Shown: positions 1 through 8,426, numbered from the stretch's first letter. The stretch is 64,000 bases of DNA from Pseudomonas sp. VD-NE ins (GCF_031882575.1 NZ_CP134772.1:1445001-1509000); one strand, 5' to 3'. The notes: a model not told the origin generated them from the sequence alone. Program-made: numbers and translations.

Positions 1-180
1 GTTGTCGATGCGAAAGTGCAGGATGAATTTCTGTTCGAGCAGTTTGGCGCGCACCACTTCGACTTTCACCAGATGCACGGCGGGGTCGACGCTGTCATCG
101 CTGAACCACGACGCGCAACCGCCGAGGTTCAGGATCAGCATCAAAAACAGAAAATGTAGTGTGCGCCAGCGACCGAGCAT
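1..180 (-). CDS. LEA type 2-like lipoprotein, N-terminal part (cut by window edge)
   Basis: Reading from 180 down to 1 gives 60 codons without a stop, so the gene runs off the window. The product starts with a lipoprotein signal: basic MLGRWR, a hydrophobic run, then a GGC lipobox with Cys22. The mature part (DPAVHLVKVEVVRAKLLEQKF) has the look of LEA-14/water-stress domain lipoproteins that Pseudomonas carries beside ychJ. A GGAG sits 7 bases before the ATG (positions 188-191 on this strand). Without the C-terminal part the family call rests on the first beta strand and on gene context. Confidence 0.6.
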   Translation of the reverse strand, partial: MLGRWRTLHFLFLMLILNLGGCASWFSDDSVDPAVHLVKVEVVRAKLLEQKFILHFRIDN

Positions 181-213
181 GGTTTTACTCCCTTTGCGGG
201 CAGTCTAGCCGCT

Positions 214-291
214 AAAAGATCGCAGCCCTCGGCAGCTCCTACAGAGGAAACGCAAATCCTGTGTAGGAGCTGCCGCAGGCTGCGATCTTTT
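214..291. repeat. Inverted REP pair, type A
   Basis: Two copies of GTAGGAGCTGCCGCAGGCTG-like sequence, each ending in GCGATCTTTT, face each other with the GATCTTTT ends outward. They lie between the ychJ-like gene and the LEA-like gene. This is a Pseudomonas REP doublet (REPIN). Confidence 0.9.
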
Positions 292-302
292 GATCCTGAA
301 CC

Positions 303-779
303 TCAAGCGCCGAAATACCCCGCGCAGCATTTCTTGAACTTCTGTCCACTGGCGCACGGGCAACTGTCATTGCGCCCCAGCTTCAATTGCACCGTCGGAT
401 CAATGAAGTACCAGCGTCCGGTGTTCTGCACGAACGAGGAGCGCTCGCGATGGCTGTGTTCGCCCTGGTCGTCGTGCCAGCGCGCGGTGAAGGTGACGAA
501 GGCGTGTTCCGGCTGGCCACCGAAGACTTCCGAGCTTTCGACATCCAGGCCGAGCCAGGTGCTTTGCGCGCTCCAGTTGCTGATCGACTGGCGATCCAGG
601 CCCGCTTGCTGAGCGGGCAGGGTGGTCGCCACCAGATAATCGATCAACCCCAGCACATAGGCGCTGTAGCGTGAACGCATCAGGGCTTCGGCGCATGGCG
701 CCGGGTGGCCGTCGTGATAATGGCCGCAGCAGGCCTCCAGCAGATTGCCGCTGCCGCACGGGCAAATGGCTGTACTCAT
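303..779 (-). CDS. YchJ family protein with two SEC-C motifs
   Basis: The 158-residue product has a SEC-C zinc motif at each end: [14 protein letters not shown] near residue 6 and [13 protein letters not shown] near the C-terminus. Between them is the NTF2-like YchJ core ([24 protein letters not shown]). The family is conserved in proteobacteria but its biochemical role is not settled; SEC-C motifs bind zinc. The start chosen is the ATG at 779, which yields [11 protein letters not shown]; upstream in-frame codons would place start inside the preceding gene. The ATG is only 4 bases after the stop of the DUF6231-like gene, so the two are probably co-translated. Confidence 0.85.
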   Translation of the reverse strand: MSTAICPCGSGNLLEACCGHYHDGHPAPCAEALMRSRYSAYVLGLIDYLVATTLPAQQAGLDRQSISNWSAQSTWLGLDVESSEVFGGQPEHAFVTFTARWHDDQGEHSHRERSSFVQNTGRWYFIDPTVQLKLGRNDSCPCASGQKFKKCCAGYFGA

Positions 780-783
780 TGCA

Positions 784-1281
784 TTACCACCAGTATTTCC
801 CGAAGTTTTCCGGATTGGCCCAGAACCGTGAGTTGAGCCAGTCGGGGACTTGTTTGTAGTCAAGCAGATCATAGGTGAACAGGTTCAGCACTTGATCGTC
901 GCGTTGAAAACGTTCACTGGCTTGCAGTGCCAGTGAATAGAAGTCGGTTTCCTGCCAGCCGCTCGCCGACAGGTCCGCCAGCACGGCGATGCGACTGGCG
1001 TTGAGATTGCGAATTCCGCCCAACAGGTTAAGGCCATCGCGCTTGGGCAAATGTTCCAGGCAATCGACCACCAGCGCCAGGTCGAAACGCTGTGCCGCCA
1101 GTTCGGCAGGCAGTGCGCCCGGCGCGGCATGGGCCACAACGGTGTCTGGATGTGCCTCTTTAAAGGCGCTCAGGGCCGGAAACTCACTAGCGCCAATCAG
1201 CAGCAGACGCGCCGGGGCGTAGCGATCCAGCAAAGCGGCCAACGCCTGTTGCGGCGTGCGGGAAGAAATGGCGACGTTCAT
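784..1281 (-). CDS. DUF6231-like protein, degenerate methyltransferase fold
   Basis: The 165-residue product has a Rossmann-like opening ([17 protein letters not shown]) followed by [11 protein letters not shown], which resembles motifs of class I SAM methyltransferases, but the glycine-rich SAM loop is weak. It matches what is annotated as DUF6231 in Pseudomonas. The ATG at 1281 is preferred over a TTG one codon earlier because GAGGAG lies 5 bases upstream of it. It forms a tight unit with the ychJ-like gene downstream. No activity can be assigned from sequence. Confidence 0.7.
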   Translation of the reverse strand: MNVAISSRTPQQALAALLDRYAPARLLLIGASEFPALSAFKEAHPDTVVAHAAPGALPAELAAQRFDLALVVDCLEHLPKRDGLNLLGGIRNLNASRIAVLADLSASGWQETDFYSLALQASERFQRDDQVLNLFTYDLLDYKQVPDWLNSRFWANPENFGKYWW

Positions 1282-1413
1282 CAAAGCTCCTCAATCAGAC
1301 CGCCAAGACTAGCCTGCCTGACGTTGGCGGCAAAGAGCCCTGTTCCGCCCGTTTGCGGCAAATGTGCCGAAGTCCTGTGAACACGCTCGCAAACAGCGGT
1401 GGCCTATTGCTGG

Positions 1414-1472
1414 CGGAGATTAAAACTCCGGTCTTTACTCCCTGAATCGGTTCTAAGCCGATCCCTCAGGAG
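1414..1472 (+). promoter_or_regulatory. Structured leader of first OmpA lipoprotein gene
   Basis: A short hairpin (CGGAG/CTCCG arms, about 1414-1429) is followed by GGTCTTTACTCC (1430-1441). CTCC at 1438-1441 can pair with the Shine-Dalgarno GGAG at 1469-1472, continued by TGA/TCA and ATCGG/CCGAT, with loop TTCTAAG and small bulges. The AGGAG of the gene would be hidden in this stem. The same layout occurs before the second OmpA gene. Confidence 0.5.
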
Positions 1473-1480
1473 AAAACCAG

Positions 1481-2176
1481 ATGAGCATAGTTCGGACAGC
1501 ATTACCTTTGATTCTGCTAACCAGTGTGTTGACTGGTTGCGCAGGTTTGCAGAAAACCGACTGGCCGACCTGTGCGGCGGTCGGTGGTGTCGTCGGTGCC
1601 GGCCTCGGCGCAACCGAAAGTTCGGCATGGGCCGGTTACGGTGCGTTGCTGGTCGGTGGCACGGCAGCGGCCTATTGCTGGGTTCACGGTGATGGCGACG
1701 AAGACGGCGATGGTGTGCCGGACAGTCGCGACAAGTGCCCGGGCACGCCTAAAGGCGTACAGGTCGATGCTGACGGTTGCCCTCCACCAGCGCCTGCACC
1801 CGTGGTCGAAGAAGCTGTAGTGGTCAAGGAAGAAACCATTGTTATCCGTGATGTGCACTTCCAGTTCGACAAAGCCACGCTGACCGGCCCTGACAAGCAA
1901 GTGCTCGACAAGGTCGCCACCCGCCTGAAACAGGAATCCTCGACGGCGCAACTGACCGTGACCGGTCATACCGACAGCGTGGGCAGCGATGCCTACAACA
2001 AGAAACTGTCGGATCGTCGCGCGCACTCGGTGGTGGATTACCTGATCCAGCAAGGTGTGCCTCGCGCCAGCTTCGTTTCGGTGTCCGGTCTGGGTGAAAG
2101 CCAGCCTGTTGCCGACAACAAAACCGCTGACGGCCGCGCGCAAAACCGTCGTACCGAAATCAAAATCCAGCGTTGA
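1481..2176 (+). CDS. OmpA family lipoprotein with TSP3-like calcium motif (copy 1)
   Basis: A 231-residue outer-membrane lipoprotein. Lipobox LTGC puts the acylated Cys at residue 20. A glycine-rich segment (VGGVVGAGLGATES) precedes a thrombospondin type 3-like motif, DGDEDGDGVPDSRDKCPGTP, around residues 70-89, typical of calcium-binding spacers. Residues about 118-231 form an OmpA/MotB peptidoglycan-binding domain with TVTGHTDSVGSDAYN and GRAQNRRTEI. It likely anchors the outer membrane to the cell wall. AGGAG lies 8 bases before the ATG but inside a predicted hairpin. It is a tandem paralogue of the next gene, from which it differs mainly in the linker. Confidence 0.9.
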   Translation: MSIVRTALPLILLTSVLTGCAGLQKTDWPTCAAVGGVVGAGLGATESSAWAGYGALLVGGTAAAYCWVHGDGDEDGDGVPDSRDKCPGTPKGVQVDADGCPPPAPAPVVEEAVVVKEETIVIRDVHFQFDKATLTGPDKQVLDKVATRLKQESSTAQLTVTGHTDSVGSDAYNKKLSDRRAHSVVDYLIQQGVPRASFVSVSGLGESQPVADNKTADGRAQNRRTEIKIQR

Positions 2177-2184
2177 GCCCCTCT

Positions 2185-2215
2185 CGCATCCGCGGCTTGT
2201 GCAGTCGCGGATGCG
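2185..2215 (+). terminator. Hairpin after first OmpA gene
   Basis: Perfect 10-bp arms CGCATCCGCG and CGCGGATGCG around an 11-base loop, 8 bases after the stop codon. The tail GGTCTTTACT is only partly T-rich, so it may be a weak terminator or part of the leader of the next gene. Confidence 0.5.
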
Positions 2216-2259
2216 GGTCTTTACTCCTGTGTAACCGGTATGGGCCGGTGACACAGGAG
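2216..2259 (+). promoter_or_regulatory. Structured leader hiding the ribosome site of second OmpA gene
   Basis: GGTCTTTACTCC (2216-2227) is identical to the motif before the first OmpA gene. CTCCTGTGT (2224-2232) pairs perfectly with ACACAGGAG (2251-2259); an A-G mismatch and a further 5-bp stem ACCGG/CCGGT close on a six-base loop. The Shine-Dalgarno AGGAG is entirely inside this stem, 8 bases before the ATG. Confidence 0.6.
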
Positions 2260-2267
2260 CTTTCACA

Positions 2268-2990
2268 ATGACTGTTTTCTCAAGGTCCGTCTTGCCGGTG
2301 CTGCTGCTAGGCAGTTTGCTCACCGGTTGCGCCACCCACAGCGATGGCACTGCACCCCTCAATCAACGTACGTGGCCGATCTGCAGCCTTATCGGCGGGC
2401 TGGTCGGTGGCGGTCTCGGCGCCATTGAAAGTGGCGGCTGGGCCGGTGGCGGCGCGGCGCTGGGGATCCTCACCGGCGGACTGATCTGTTATGCCCAGGA
2501 CGGCGATGAAGACGGCGATGGTGTGTTCGACCGCCGTGACCGTTGCCCGGACACCCCGGAAAATACTCCGGTCGATCACCGTGGTTGCCCGTTGCCGCAG
2601 TACCCGGTCACGGAAAAAGTGCCGGAGCCTGCACCGCAAACTGAAGTCATCACCCTCAGCGATGCCGGCAACGTGCTGTTCGATTTCGACAAATCCGACC
2701 TGACCCCGGCGGCGAGAGCCCAGCTCGATACGCTGATGGACAAACTGCGTAATGCCGACGTGGTGAGCATCAAGGTCATCGGTCACACCGACAGCAAAGG
2801 TTCGGATGCCTATAACCAGGCATTGTCGGAACGGCGTGCGAGCAGTGTCGCGGCGTATCTGCTGAGCCAGGGCCTGGCGCCGAACAAACTCACCAGTGAA
2901 GGTCGCGGTGAAAGCGAACCGGTCGCTGATAACGCCAGCGATGAAGGTCGCGCGCAGAACCGTCGCGTGGAGTTGCACATCAATCGTTAG
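2268..2990 (+). CDS. OmpA family lipoprotein with TSP3-like calcium motif (copy 2)
   Basis: A 240-residue paralogue of the preceding gene: lipobox LTGC with Cys21, glycine-rich stretch (GGLVGGGLGAIESGG), acidic repeat DGDEDGDGVFDRRDRCPDTP, then an OmpA domain with VLFDFDKSDLTPAA, VIGHTDSKGSDAYN and GRAQNRRVELHI. The role inferred is the same, a peptidoglycan-associated outer-membrane lipoprotein. The ATG follows AGGAG with an 8-base gap, within the hairpin described separately. The pair probably arose by duplication including the leader. Confidence 0.9.
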   Translation: MTVFSRSVLPVLLLGSLLTGCATHSDGTAPLNQRTWPICSLIGGLVGGGLGAIESGGWAGGGAALGILTGGLICYAQDGDEDGDGVFDRRDRCPDTPENTPVDHRGCPLPQYPVTEKVPEPAPQTEVITLSDAGNVLFDFDKSDLTPAARAQLDTLMDKLRNADVVSIKVIGHTDSKGSDAYNQALSERRASSVAAYLLSQGLAPNKLTSEGRGESEPVADNASDEGRAQNRRVELHINR

Positions 2991-3153
2991 GACGTGTCCG
3001 TAGGGCGCAGGCTAGAGCTGCCGGGCGACGATCAGCGTCGTTCCGGCAGCCATTTGGCAGACGATGGAAGTTTTTTCATTTACCCCTCTGGCTTATCCCC
3101 CGCAGAAGCCGTTACTGTGCGCCCAAAGAATAATTCGCAACACGGGGGAGCGT

Positions 3154-3435
3154 ATGAAAGTGTTCTGGGGGCTGGGGCGGTTTTTGACCCTGCTGTTCTG
3201 CTGTGTGGTGCTGGCCAACCAACTGGTGCCTTTCGTACATCCGCTGCATCTGCTGGTCAATCTGGCCGGCGGTCTGCTGTTGCTGATCCATGTGTTCGAA
3301 GTGCTGCTGTGCAATCGCAGCCTCAAAGGTCGCCCGCACCCTTGGCGTGATCGTGGCCGTATCCTGCTGTTCGGCGTCTTCCACCTGCAAACCATCCCGG
3401 CCCCGGCCGCTCCGGAGGCTTCTTCCCATGCGTAA
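3154..3435 (+). CDS. DUF1145 small membrane protein
   Basis: A 93-residue protein with at least two hydrophobic helices (LGRFLTLLFCCVVLANQLVPF and LHLLVNLAGGLLLLIHVFEVLL) followed by a short basic tail. It fits DUF1145 (YhhL-like) inner-membrane proteins of unknown function. The ATG at 3154 was chosen because GGGGGAG precedes it by 3-4 bases; the open frame starts earlier but without a ribosome site. Its last 8 bases overlap the start of the collagen-like gene, so the two are expected to be co-translated. Confidence 0.7.
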   Translation: MKVFWGLGRFLTLLFCCVVLANQLVPFVHPLHLLVNLAGGLLLLIHVFEVLLCNRSLKGRPHPWRDRGRILLFGVFHLQTIPAPAAPEASSHA

Positions 3436-4186
3436 ACTCTGCTTGCTCGCTGCATTTATCAGTCCGTTGGCCTGTGCCCAGGTGGTCAGTGTCGAAACCA
3501 ACTCGCTGATGCGTCTGCCCAATACCACCAGTACCTTGCAGCTCGAACGTCTGGACGTCGCCGATTACGGCACTTTGCTGGTTCCGGCCAACGTGACCGA
3601 GTTGACGGTGGGCGAATTGCGTCTTGGCCATGAAGCGCGCATCGCCATCGTACCGGCCGAACAGGCGCTGGAATTGAAAGTGGCCCGAGCCGAACTGAGC
3701 GAAGGCAGCCAGATCACCGCGCGCGGTGCACCGGGTACTTATGAAAAAGCCGCCCGTGCCGGGCGCAATCTGAATCTGCAATTCAAGGCGTTGAACGCGC
3801 CGCAGCTGTTGGTCGATGCCCGTGGCGGCACCGGCGCGCCGGGTTTTGTCGGCCTCGATGGCGGCAACGGTGAAGACCCGGGCTGCACCTACGGCGCGGC
3901 CGGGCATGGTTTTGATGGCAGTAACGGCAGTGACGGCCAACCGGGCGCTCCGGGTGCGCTGGTGCGTCTTGAAGTGCCGCGCGAGTTTCCCGCGGAGTTG
4001 ATCAAGGTCAATGTGGCTGGCGGCAACGGTGGCCCGGCGGGTGTTGGCGGTAAAGCAGGGAAGGGCGGCAAGTCCAAGGGCTGCCTGGTGTATCGCGCCG
4101 ATGGCGGCAAGAATGGCAAGGCCGGGGCGGATGGACAGCCTGGGCCAGTGGGGGCGGCGGGGGCTGTGACTGTGCAGCGCCTCTGA
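3428..4186 (+). CDS. Secreted collagen-like Gly-repeat protein
   Basis: A 252-residue protein with signal peptide MRKLCLLAAFISPLACAQ. Residues about 20-125 look like a beta-rich domain; the second half is full of Gly-X-Y type runs (GGTGAPGFVGLDGGNGEDPG, GSNGSDGQPGAPGA, GGKNGKAGADGQPGPVG), the signature of bacterial collagen-like proteins. Two cysteines (DPGCTYG, SKGCLV) interrupt the repeats. The ATG at 3428 has GGAGG 9 bases upstream and lies inside the end of the DUF1145 gene. It is probably periplasmic or surface exposed; partner and function are unknown. Confidence 0.75.
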   Translation: MRKLCLLAAFISPLACAQVVSVETNSLMRLPNTTSTLQLERLDVADYGTLLVPANVTELTVGELRLGHEARIAIVPAEQALELKVARAELSEGSQITARGAPGTYEKAARAGRNLNLQFKALNAPQLLVDARGGTGAPGFVGLDGGNGEDPGCTYGAAGHGFDGSNGSDGQPGAPGALVRLEVPREFPAELIKVNVAGGNGGPAGVGGKAGKGGKSKGCLVYRADGGKNGKAGADGQPGPVGAAGAVTVQRL

Positions 4187-4215
4187 AAGTTTTACCCTCA
4201 CCCCAGCCCTCTCCC

Positions 4216-5500
4216 TGTATGTACCGGACACATGGTGGACACATGTTCGGAGACATGGTGGACGGTTTTAGATCTTCTTACCTGCCGTGACGATCTGCAA
4301 GTTCAAGTCGATTCGGGCGATACGATGTCTACTCCAGTAGACATCGTGGATGCCGTCCTCCGTCGTTTCCCGGATAGCCACTGACCTCCCGTAAAACGCC
4401 TTCCCGACAGTGTATTCACGGTTGCCCCAGTAGATCTCGCCCTTCACCTGAACCTTCCTGACCACATCTCCATCGTCGTACTCAGGCGCCGCCGGTTGCT
4501 CCTGATATTCCCGCGGGCTGCTGCTGTAGCGAGTAGCAGGAACCTGCATGCCCAGTGCTTGATGAGGACGCTTCTGGTTGTAGATATCACGCCAGATATC
4601 AAACGCCCGTTGTGCATCGTCCAGATCGATGAAGAGTTGGCCTTGCAGGACTTCCCTTTTCAGGCTGCGGTGGAAGCGCTCCAGCTTTCCTTGGGTTTGC
4701 GGGTGATAAGGTCGGGAGTGGCCGACCTTGATGCCCTGGCTCATCAGCCAGACCTCCAGCGCGGTATAAACGCCGGTCTGGTCACCCCATGGCGAACCGT
4801 TGTCCATCGTCATGCGCAGAGGCAGACCGTAGAGCCGAAAGGCCCGCATTAGTTGCTCCTGAACGGTTCGGCGCTGCTCATTGGCGCACGCAGCGATGCA
4901 CAGTGAGAACCGCGAGTGATCGTCCAGTATCGTCAGCGGATGGCAACGTCCGTGGTTCAGGCTGATATGACCCTTGAAGTCGATTTGCCAAAGATCGTTG
5001 GGCGCCTCGTGCTCGAACCGGATAAACGGTTTGACCTCGGCAGCCTTTGGGTCAACGCGCGAATGACGCTGTAAAACCGCATGCACGGTGCTGACAGAGG
5101 GCATCACTTTGCCGTCGTCTTCCAACACGCGCTTGAGCTTGCGAGCGCCCCAAGCGGCGTACTCCTGACTCACGGTCAAAATCTGCTGCTCAACCTCTTC
5201 AGCGCAGCGTTTGGGTGACGTCTTTGGTCGTCGAGACTGATCGATCAACCCTTGCGCACCGAGATTTTCAAACCTGTTGAGCCATTTGTAGGCAGTGCTT
5301 GGGCTGATACTGAATCGACGGCAAAGCTGCCGAACATTGGCCCCTTCTTGCCGAGCCAACAGCACGAATTCTGAACGAAGCTGCACAGTGGACACCTCTT
5401 CCCAGGACACAGGTCATCTCCTTGGTGATGAGCAATGTGTCTATTAAAATGTGTCCACCATGTCTCCGAACACCCGTCCACCATGTGTCCGGTACATACA
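4216..5500 (-). mobile_element. IS481-family insertion sequence, complete
   Basis: The element is 1285 bp. Its ends match as inverted repeats for 48 bases with three mismatches; both begin TGTATGTACCGGACACATGG and each holds an internal repeat of the ACATGGTGGAC motif. The flanks are CTCCC on both sides (4211-4215 and 5501-5505), a 5-bp target duplication, so the insertion looks recent and intact. It carries one transposase gene. The target is the centre of a palindromic repeat, not a gene. Confidence 0.9.
4268..5410 (-). CDS. IS481-family transposase
   Basis: A 380-residue DDE transposase. Residues about 20-75 form a helix-turn-helix (ANVRQLCRRFSISPSTAYKW). The integrase core follows with WQIDFKGH (first Asp), TMDNGSPWGD (second Asp) and KLERFHRSLKREV (Glu), then a C-terminal beta domain. 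The frame is uninterrupted and ends 52 bases from the IS left end, so it is likely active. Start taken at the ATG at 5410; GGAGATGACCTGTGTCC upstream gives a loose ribosome site. Confidence 0.92.
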   Translation of the reverse strand: MSWEEVSTVQLRSEFVLLARQEGANVRQLCRRFSISPSTAYKWLNRFENLGAQGLIDQSRRPKTSPKRCAEEVEQQILTVSQEYAAWGARKLKRVLEDDGKVMPSVSTVHAVLQRHSRVDPKAAEVKPFIRFEHEAPNDLWQIDFKGHISLNHGRCHPLTILDDHSRFSLCIAACANEQRRTVQEQLMRAFRLYGLPLRMTMDNGSPWGDQTGVYTALEVWLMSQGIKVGHSRPYHPQTQGKLERFHRSLKREVLQGQLFIDLDDAQRAFDIWRDIYNQKRPHQALGMQVPATRYSSSPREYQEQPAAPEYDDGDVVRKVQVKGEIYWGNREYTVGKAFYGRSVAIRETTEDGIHDVYWSRHRIARIDLNLQIVTAGKKI

Positions 5501-5683
5501 CTCCCAGAGGGAGAGGGAGCCGACCGAGGTGACTCAGGCTACCCATCGACCTGAAAAACCGAGTCGATTATGGATTCAAAGCAAATATCTCAAGTCGGCG
5601 TAACTCTTCAATATCCCCCATTCAGTCCCCTCTCCCCTTGGGAGAGGGCTAGGGTGAGGGGCTTTTGATCTTTGCCCCAATTT

Positions 5684-6148
5684 TCAGATCATTGGCCGAG
5701 CCGCCGCAATCGCCACCAGCACCAACCCGACAATCAGATTAAGCCCCACCACCCGGCGAATCCGCCCCAGCACCGCCGCACCCGCCGGCCAGTCCTTCGC
5801 GTCCACCGCCGTACGCAACTCCGGCAGCATCAACCCCTGAATACGGATAAACAGCGCGGTCATCACCACATACAAGCCCATCATCACCTGCACATACTTC
5901 GGCGCGGTCTCAAAGCCGACCTGCTGCAAATGCAACATGCCCACGCCGCTGATCGGCAACAGGATCACCGCAACCCAGACCCAACGGAAAAAACCTTGAA
6001 ACACTTCCACCCACAAGGTCAGTCGGGCAGGACCGTCGAGGGCCTTCACAGCCGCGGGGCGCAGGACCATCCAGGCGAAAAACATGCCGCCGACCCAGAC
6101 CAGGGCGGACAGCACATGCAGGGGATAGACGAGGCTAAAAAGTGTCAT
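5684..6148 (-). CDS. CopD-like integral membrane protein
   Basis: A 154-residue protein with four likely membrane helices (LYPLHVLSALVWVGGMFFAW, WVWVAVILLPISGVGML, YVQVMMGLYVVMTALFI, GLNLIVGLVLVAIAAA). The His in the first helix and the overall layout fit the CopD/HemJ-like superfamily; NCBI-style annotation would be CopD family protein. GGAGTAACCC precedes the ATG at 6148. It is divergent from dinG with about 100 bases between the starts. No copper genes lie next to it, so a copper role is not supported by context. Confidence 0.75.
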   Translation of the reverse strand: MTLFSLVYPLHVLSALVWVGGMFFAWMVLRPAAVKALDGPARLTLWVEVFQGFFRWVWVAVILLPISGVGMLHLQQVGFETAPKYVQVMMGLYVVMTALFIRIQGLMLPELRTAVDAKDWPAGAAVLGRIRRVVGLNLIVGLVLVAIAAARPMI

Positions 6149-6247
6149 TGGGTTACTCCGTTCTGCGCGGGATTAATTAGCGGGGTATGATAGCCGCCAT
6201 CCGAAACCACTGAAAATTTATCCAGCGTTTTTTGCGCCCGACAATCC

Positions 6248-8392
6248 ATGATCAGTACTGAACTCAAAACCACGATCCAGGGCGCCTACTCGCGTTTTCT
6301 AGAGGCCAAGAGCCTCAAGCCGCGTTATGGCCAGCGCCTGATGATCGCTGAAATCGCCAAAGTCCTCGGGGATATCGACACCGACGACGAAGGCCGGCGC
6401 AGTGGCGACCCCGCGATTGTTGCGGTGGAAGCCGGCACCGGTACCGGCAAGACAGTGGCCTACAGCATGGCGGCGATCCCGACCGCGAAAGCTGCCGGCA
6501 AGCGTCTGGTCATCGCCACGGCGACCGTCGCGCTGCAAGAGCAGATCGTCTACAAGGATTTGCCCGACCTGATGCGCAACAGCGGGCTGAATTTCACTTT
6601 CGCCCTGGCCAAGGGCCGGGGCCGCTACATGTGCCTCTCCAAGCTCGACATGCTGCTGCAGGAAGGCCACGCGCAGACCGCCACCGCGCAGCTGTTCGAA
6701 GAAGAAGGCTTCAAGATCGAGGTCGATGAGGCCAGTCAGAAGCTGTTCACCAGCATGATCGAGAAGCTTGCCGGCAATAAATGGGACGGCGACCGCGACA
6801 GCTGGCCGAATGCGCTGGAAGACGCCGATTGGGCGCGCCTGACCACCGATCACAGCCAGTGCACCAACCGCCATTGCCCGAACTTCGGCCAGTGCGCCTT
6901 CTACAAGGCCCGCGAAGGCATGGGCAAGGTCGACGTGATCGTCACCAACCACGACATGGTTCTGGCTGACCTGGCATTGGGCGGCGGTGCAGTGCTGCCG
7001 GATCCACGCGACACCATTTATGTGTTCGACGAAGGTCACCACCTGCCGGACAAGGCGATCGGCCACTTCGCCCACTACACGCGCTTGCGCTCCACCGCCG
7101 ACTGGCTGGAAACCACGGCGAAAAATCTGACCAAACTGCTGGCCCAGCATCCGCTGCCGGGCGACCTCGGTAAATTGATCGAACAAGTGCCGGAGCTGGC
7201 GCGAGAGATCAAGGCCCAGCAGCAGTTCATGTTCAGCGCCTGCGAGCAGGTCGCCGATTTCAAACCCGGCGAAGACGTTGAGGGCCGTGAACGCCCGCGT
7301 CATCGTTTCGTTGCCGGGGTGATTCCCGAACACATGCGCGAAATGGGCATCGAGCTGAAGAAAGGCTTTTCACGCCTCAACGATCTGTTCACGCGCCTGA
7401 CCGACCTGCTCAAGGAAGGCATGGACGGCGAGGTCAACATCGGCATCGCCAGCAATCAGGCCGAAGAGTGGTATCCGCTGTTCGGCAGCCTGTTGTCCCG
7501 CGCTTCGGGCAACTGGGAGCTGTGGACGGCGTTCACCGCCGAAGACCCGGAAGACAGTCCGCCGATGGCGCGCTGGCTGACCCTGGCCGAAAGCGGCTCG
7601 CTGTTCGACATCGAGGTTAACGCCAGCCCGATTCTGGCGGCGGAAACCTTGCGCCGCAGCTTGTGGAACGTGGCTTACGGCTGCCTGGTGACCTCGGCAA
7701 CCCTGACGGCGCTGGGCACCTTCGACCGCTTCCGCATGCGCGCCGGCCTGCCGAAAAAAGCCGTCACCGCGGTGGTGCCGAGCCCGTTCCATCACGCCGA
7801 TGCCGGCGTGCTGCGGGTTCCGGATCTGAAAGCCGACCCGCGCGATGCCGCTGCTCATACGGCAGCGATCATCCGTGAGTTGCCGGATCTGGTCGAAGGC
7901 TCGCGTGGCACCCTGGTGCTGTTCTCTTCGCGCAAACAGATGCAGGACGTGTTCGACGGCCTCGACCGCGACTGGCGCAAGCAAGTGTTCATTCAGGGCA
8001 ATCTGTCGAAGCAGGAAACCCTGAACAAGCACAAGGCGCGGGTCGATGGCGGTGATTCAAGTGTGCTGTTCGGTCTGGCCAGTTTCGCCGAAGGCGTCGA
8101 CTTGCCGGGTGCCTACTGCGAGCACGTGGTGATTGCCAAGATTCCGTTCTCGGTCCCGGACGATCCGGTCGAAGCGGCGTTGTCGGAGTGGATCGAGGCC
8201 CGTGGCGGCAATCCGTTCATGGAAATCTCCGTGCCCGATGCCTCACTGAAGCTGGTGCAAGCCTGCGGGCGTCTGCTGCGCACCGAAGAAGACCGCGGCA
8301 CCATCACCTTGCTCGATCGGCGCCTGGTCACCCAGCGCTACGGCAAGGCGATCCTCAATGCGTTGCCGCCATTCCGTCGTGAAATATCCTGA
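6248..8392 (+). CDS. dinG: ATP-dependent DNA helicase DinG
   Basis: A 714-residue XPD-like superfamily 2 helicase, the normal length for DinG. Walker A GTGTGKT is at residues 63-69, and the DEAH-type motif II reads DEGH at 261-264. Cys129, Cys205, Cys210 and Cys216 are placed to bind the iron-sulfur cluster. The C-terminal helicase part shows LVLFSSRKQM, GLASFAEGVDLPG and QACGRLLRTEEDRG. The enzyme unwinds 5' to 3', including D-loops and R-loops. The ATG at 6248 lacks a strong ribosome site. No LexA box was seen in the short upstream region. Confidence 0.93.
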   Translation: MISTELKTTIQGAYSRFLEAKSLKPRYGQRLMIAEIAKVLGDIDTDDEGRRSGDPAIVAVEAGTGTGKTVAYSMAAIPTAKAAGKRLVIATATVALQEQIVYKDLPDLMRNSGLNFTFALAKGRGRYMCLSKLDMLLQEGHAQTATAQLFEEEGFKIEVDEASQKLFTSMIEKLAGNKWDGDRDSWPNALEDADWARLTTDHSQCTNRHCPNFGQCAFYKAREGMGKVDVIVTNHDMVLADLALGGGAVLPDPRDTIYVFDEGHHLPDKAIGHFAHYTRLRSTADWLETTAKNLTKLLAQHPLPGDLGKLIEQVPELAREIKAQQQFMFSACEQVADFKPGEDVEGRERPRHRFVAGVIPEHMREMGIELKKGFSRLNDLFTRLTDLLKEGMDGEVNIGIASNQAEEWYPLFGSLLSRASGNWELWTAFTAEDPEDSPPMARWLTLAESGSLFDIEVNASPILAAETLRRSLWNVAYGCLVTSATLTALGTFDRFRMRAGLPKKAVTAVVPSPFHHADAGVLRVPDLKADPRDAAAHTAAIIRELPDLVEGSRGTLVLFSSRKQMQDVFDGLDRDWRKQVFIQGNLSKQETLNKHKARVDGGDSSVLFGLASFAEGVDLPGAYCEHVVIAKIPFSVPDDPVEAALSEWIEARGGNPFMEISVPDASLKLVQACGRLLRTEEDRGTITLLDRRLVTQRYGKAILNALPPFRREIS

Positions 8393-8426
8393 GACAACGG
8401 TGGGCAGTTTTGCCCGCCGTGTTGTC
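8393..8426 (+). terminator. Strong hairpin after dinG
   Basis: Arms GACAACGGTGGGCA and TGCCCGCCGTGTTGTC pair over about 14 bp with a two-base bulge and a four-base loop, directly after the stop codon. There is no T run, so termination is not certain. Confidence 0.4.

Larger units (their letters stand above)
4193..5664. repeat. Palindromic intergenic repeat element, split by the IS
   Basis: If the IS and one target copy are removed, 4193-4215 joins 5506-5664. The result is an element with CCCTCACCCCAGCCCTCTCC at one end and the inverse GGGAGAGGGCTAGGGTGAGG at the other, each end being itself a CCCTCTCCC/GGGAGAGGG palindrome. The inner motif CAAGTCGGCGTA (5591-5602) and the outer GCTTTTGAT recur in a second copy at 45609-45776. 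It is non-coding and resembles a MITE-like Pseudomonas repeat. Confidence 0.65.
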
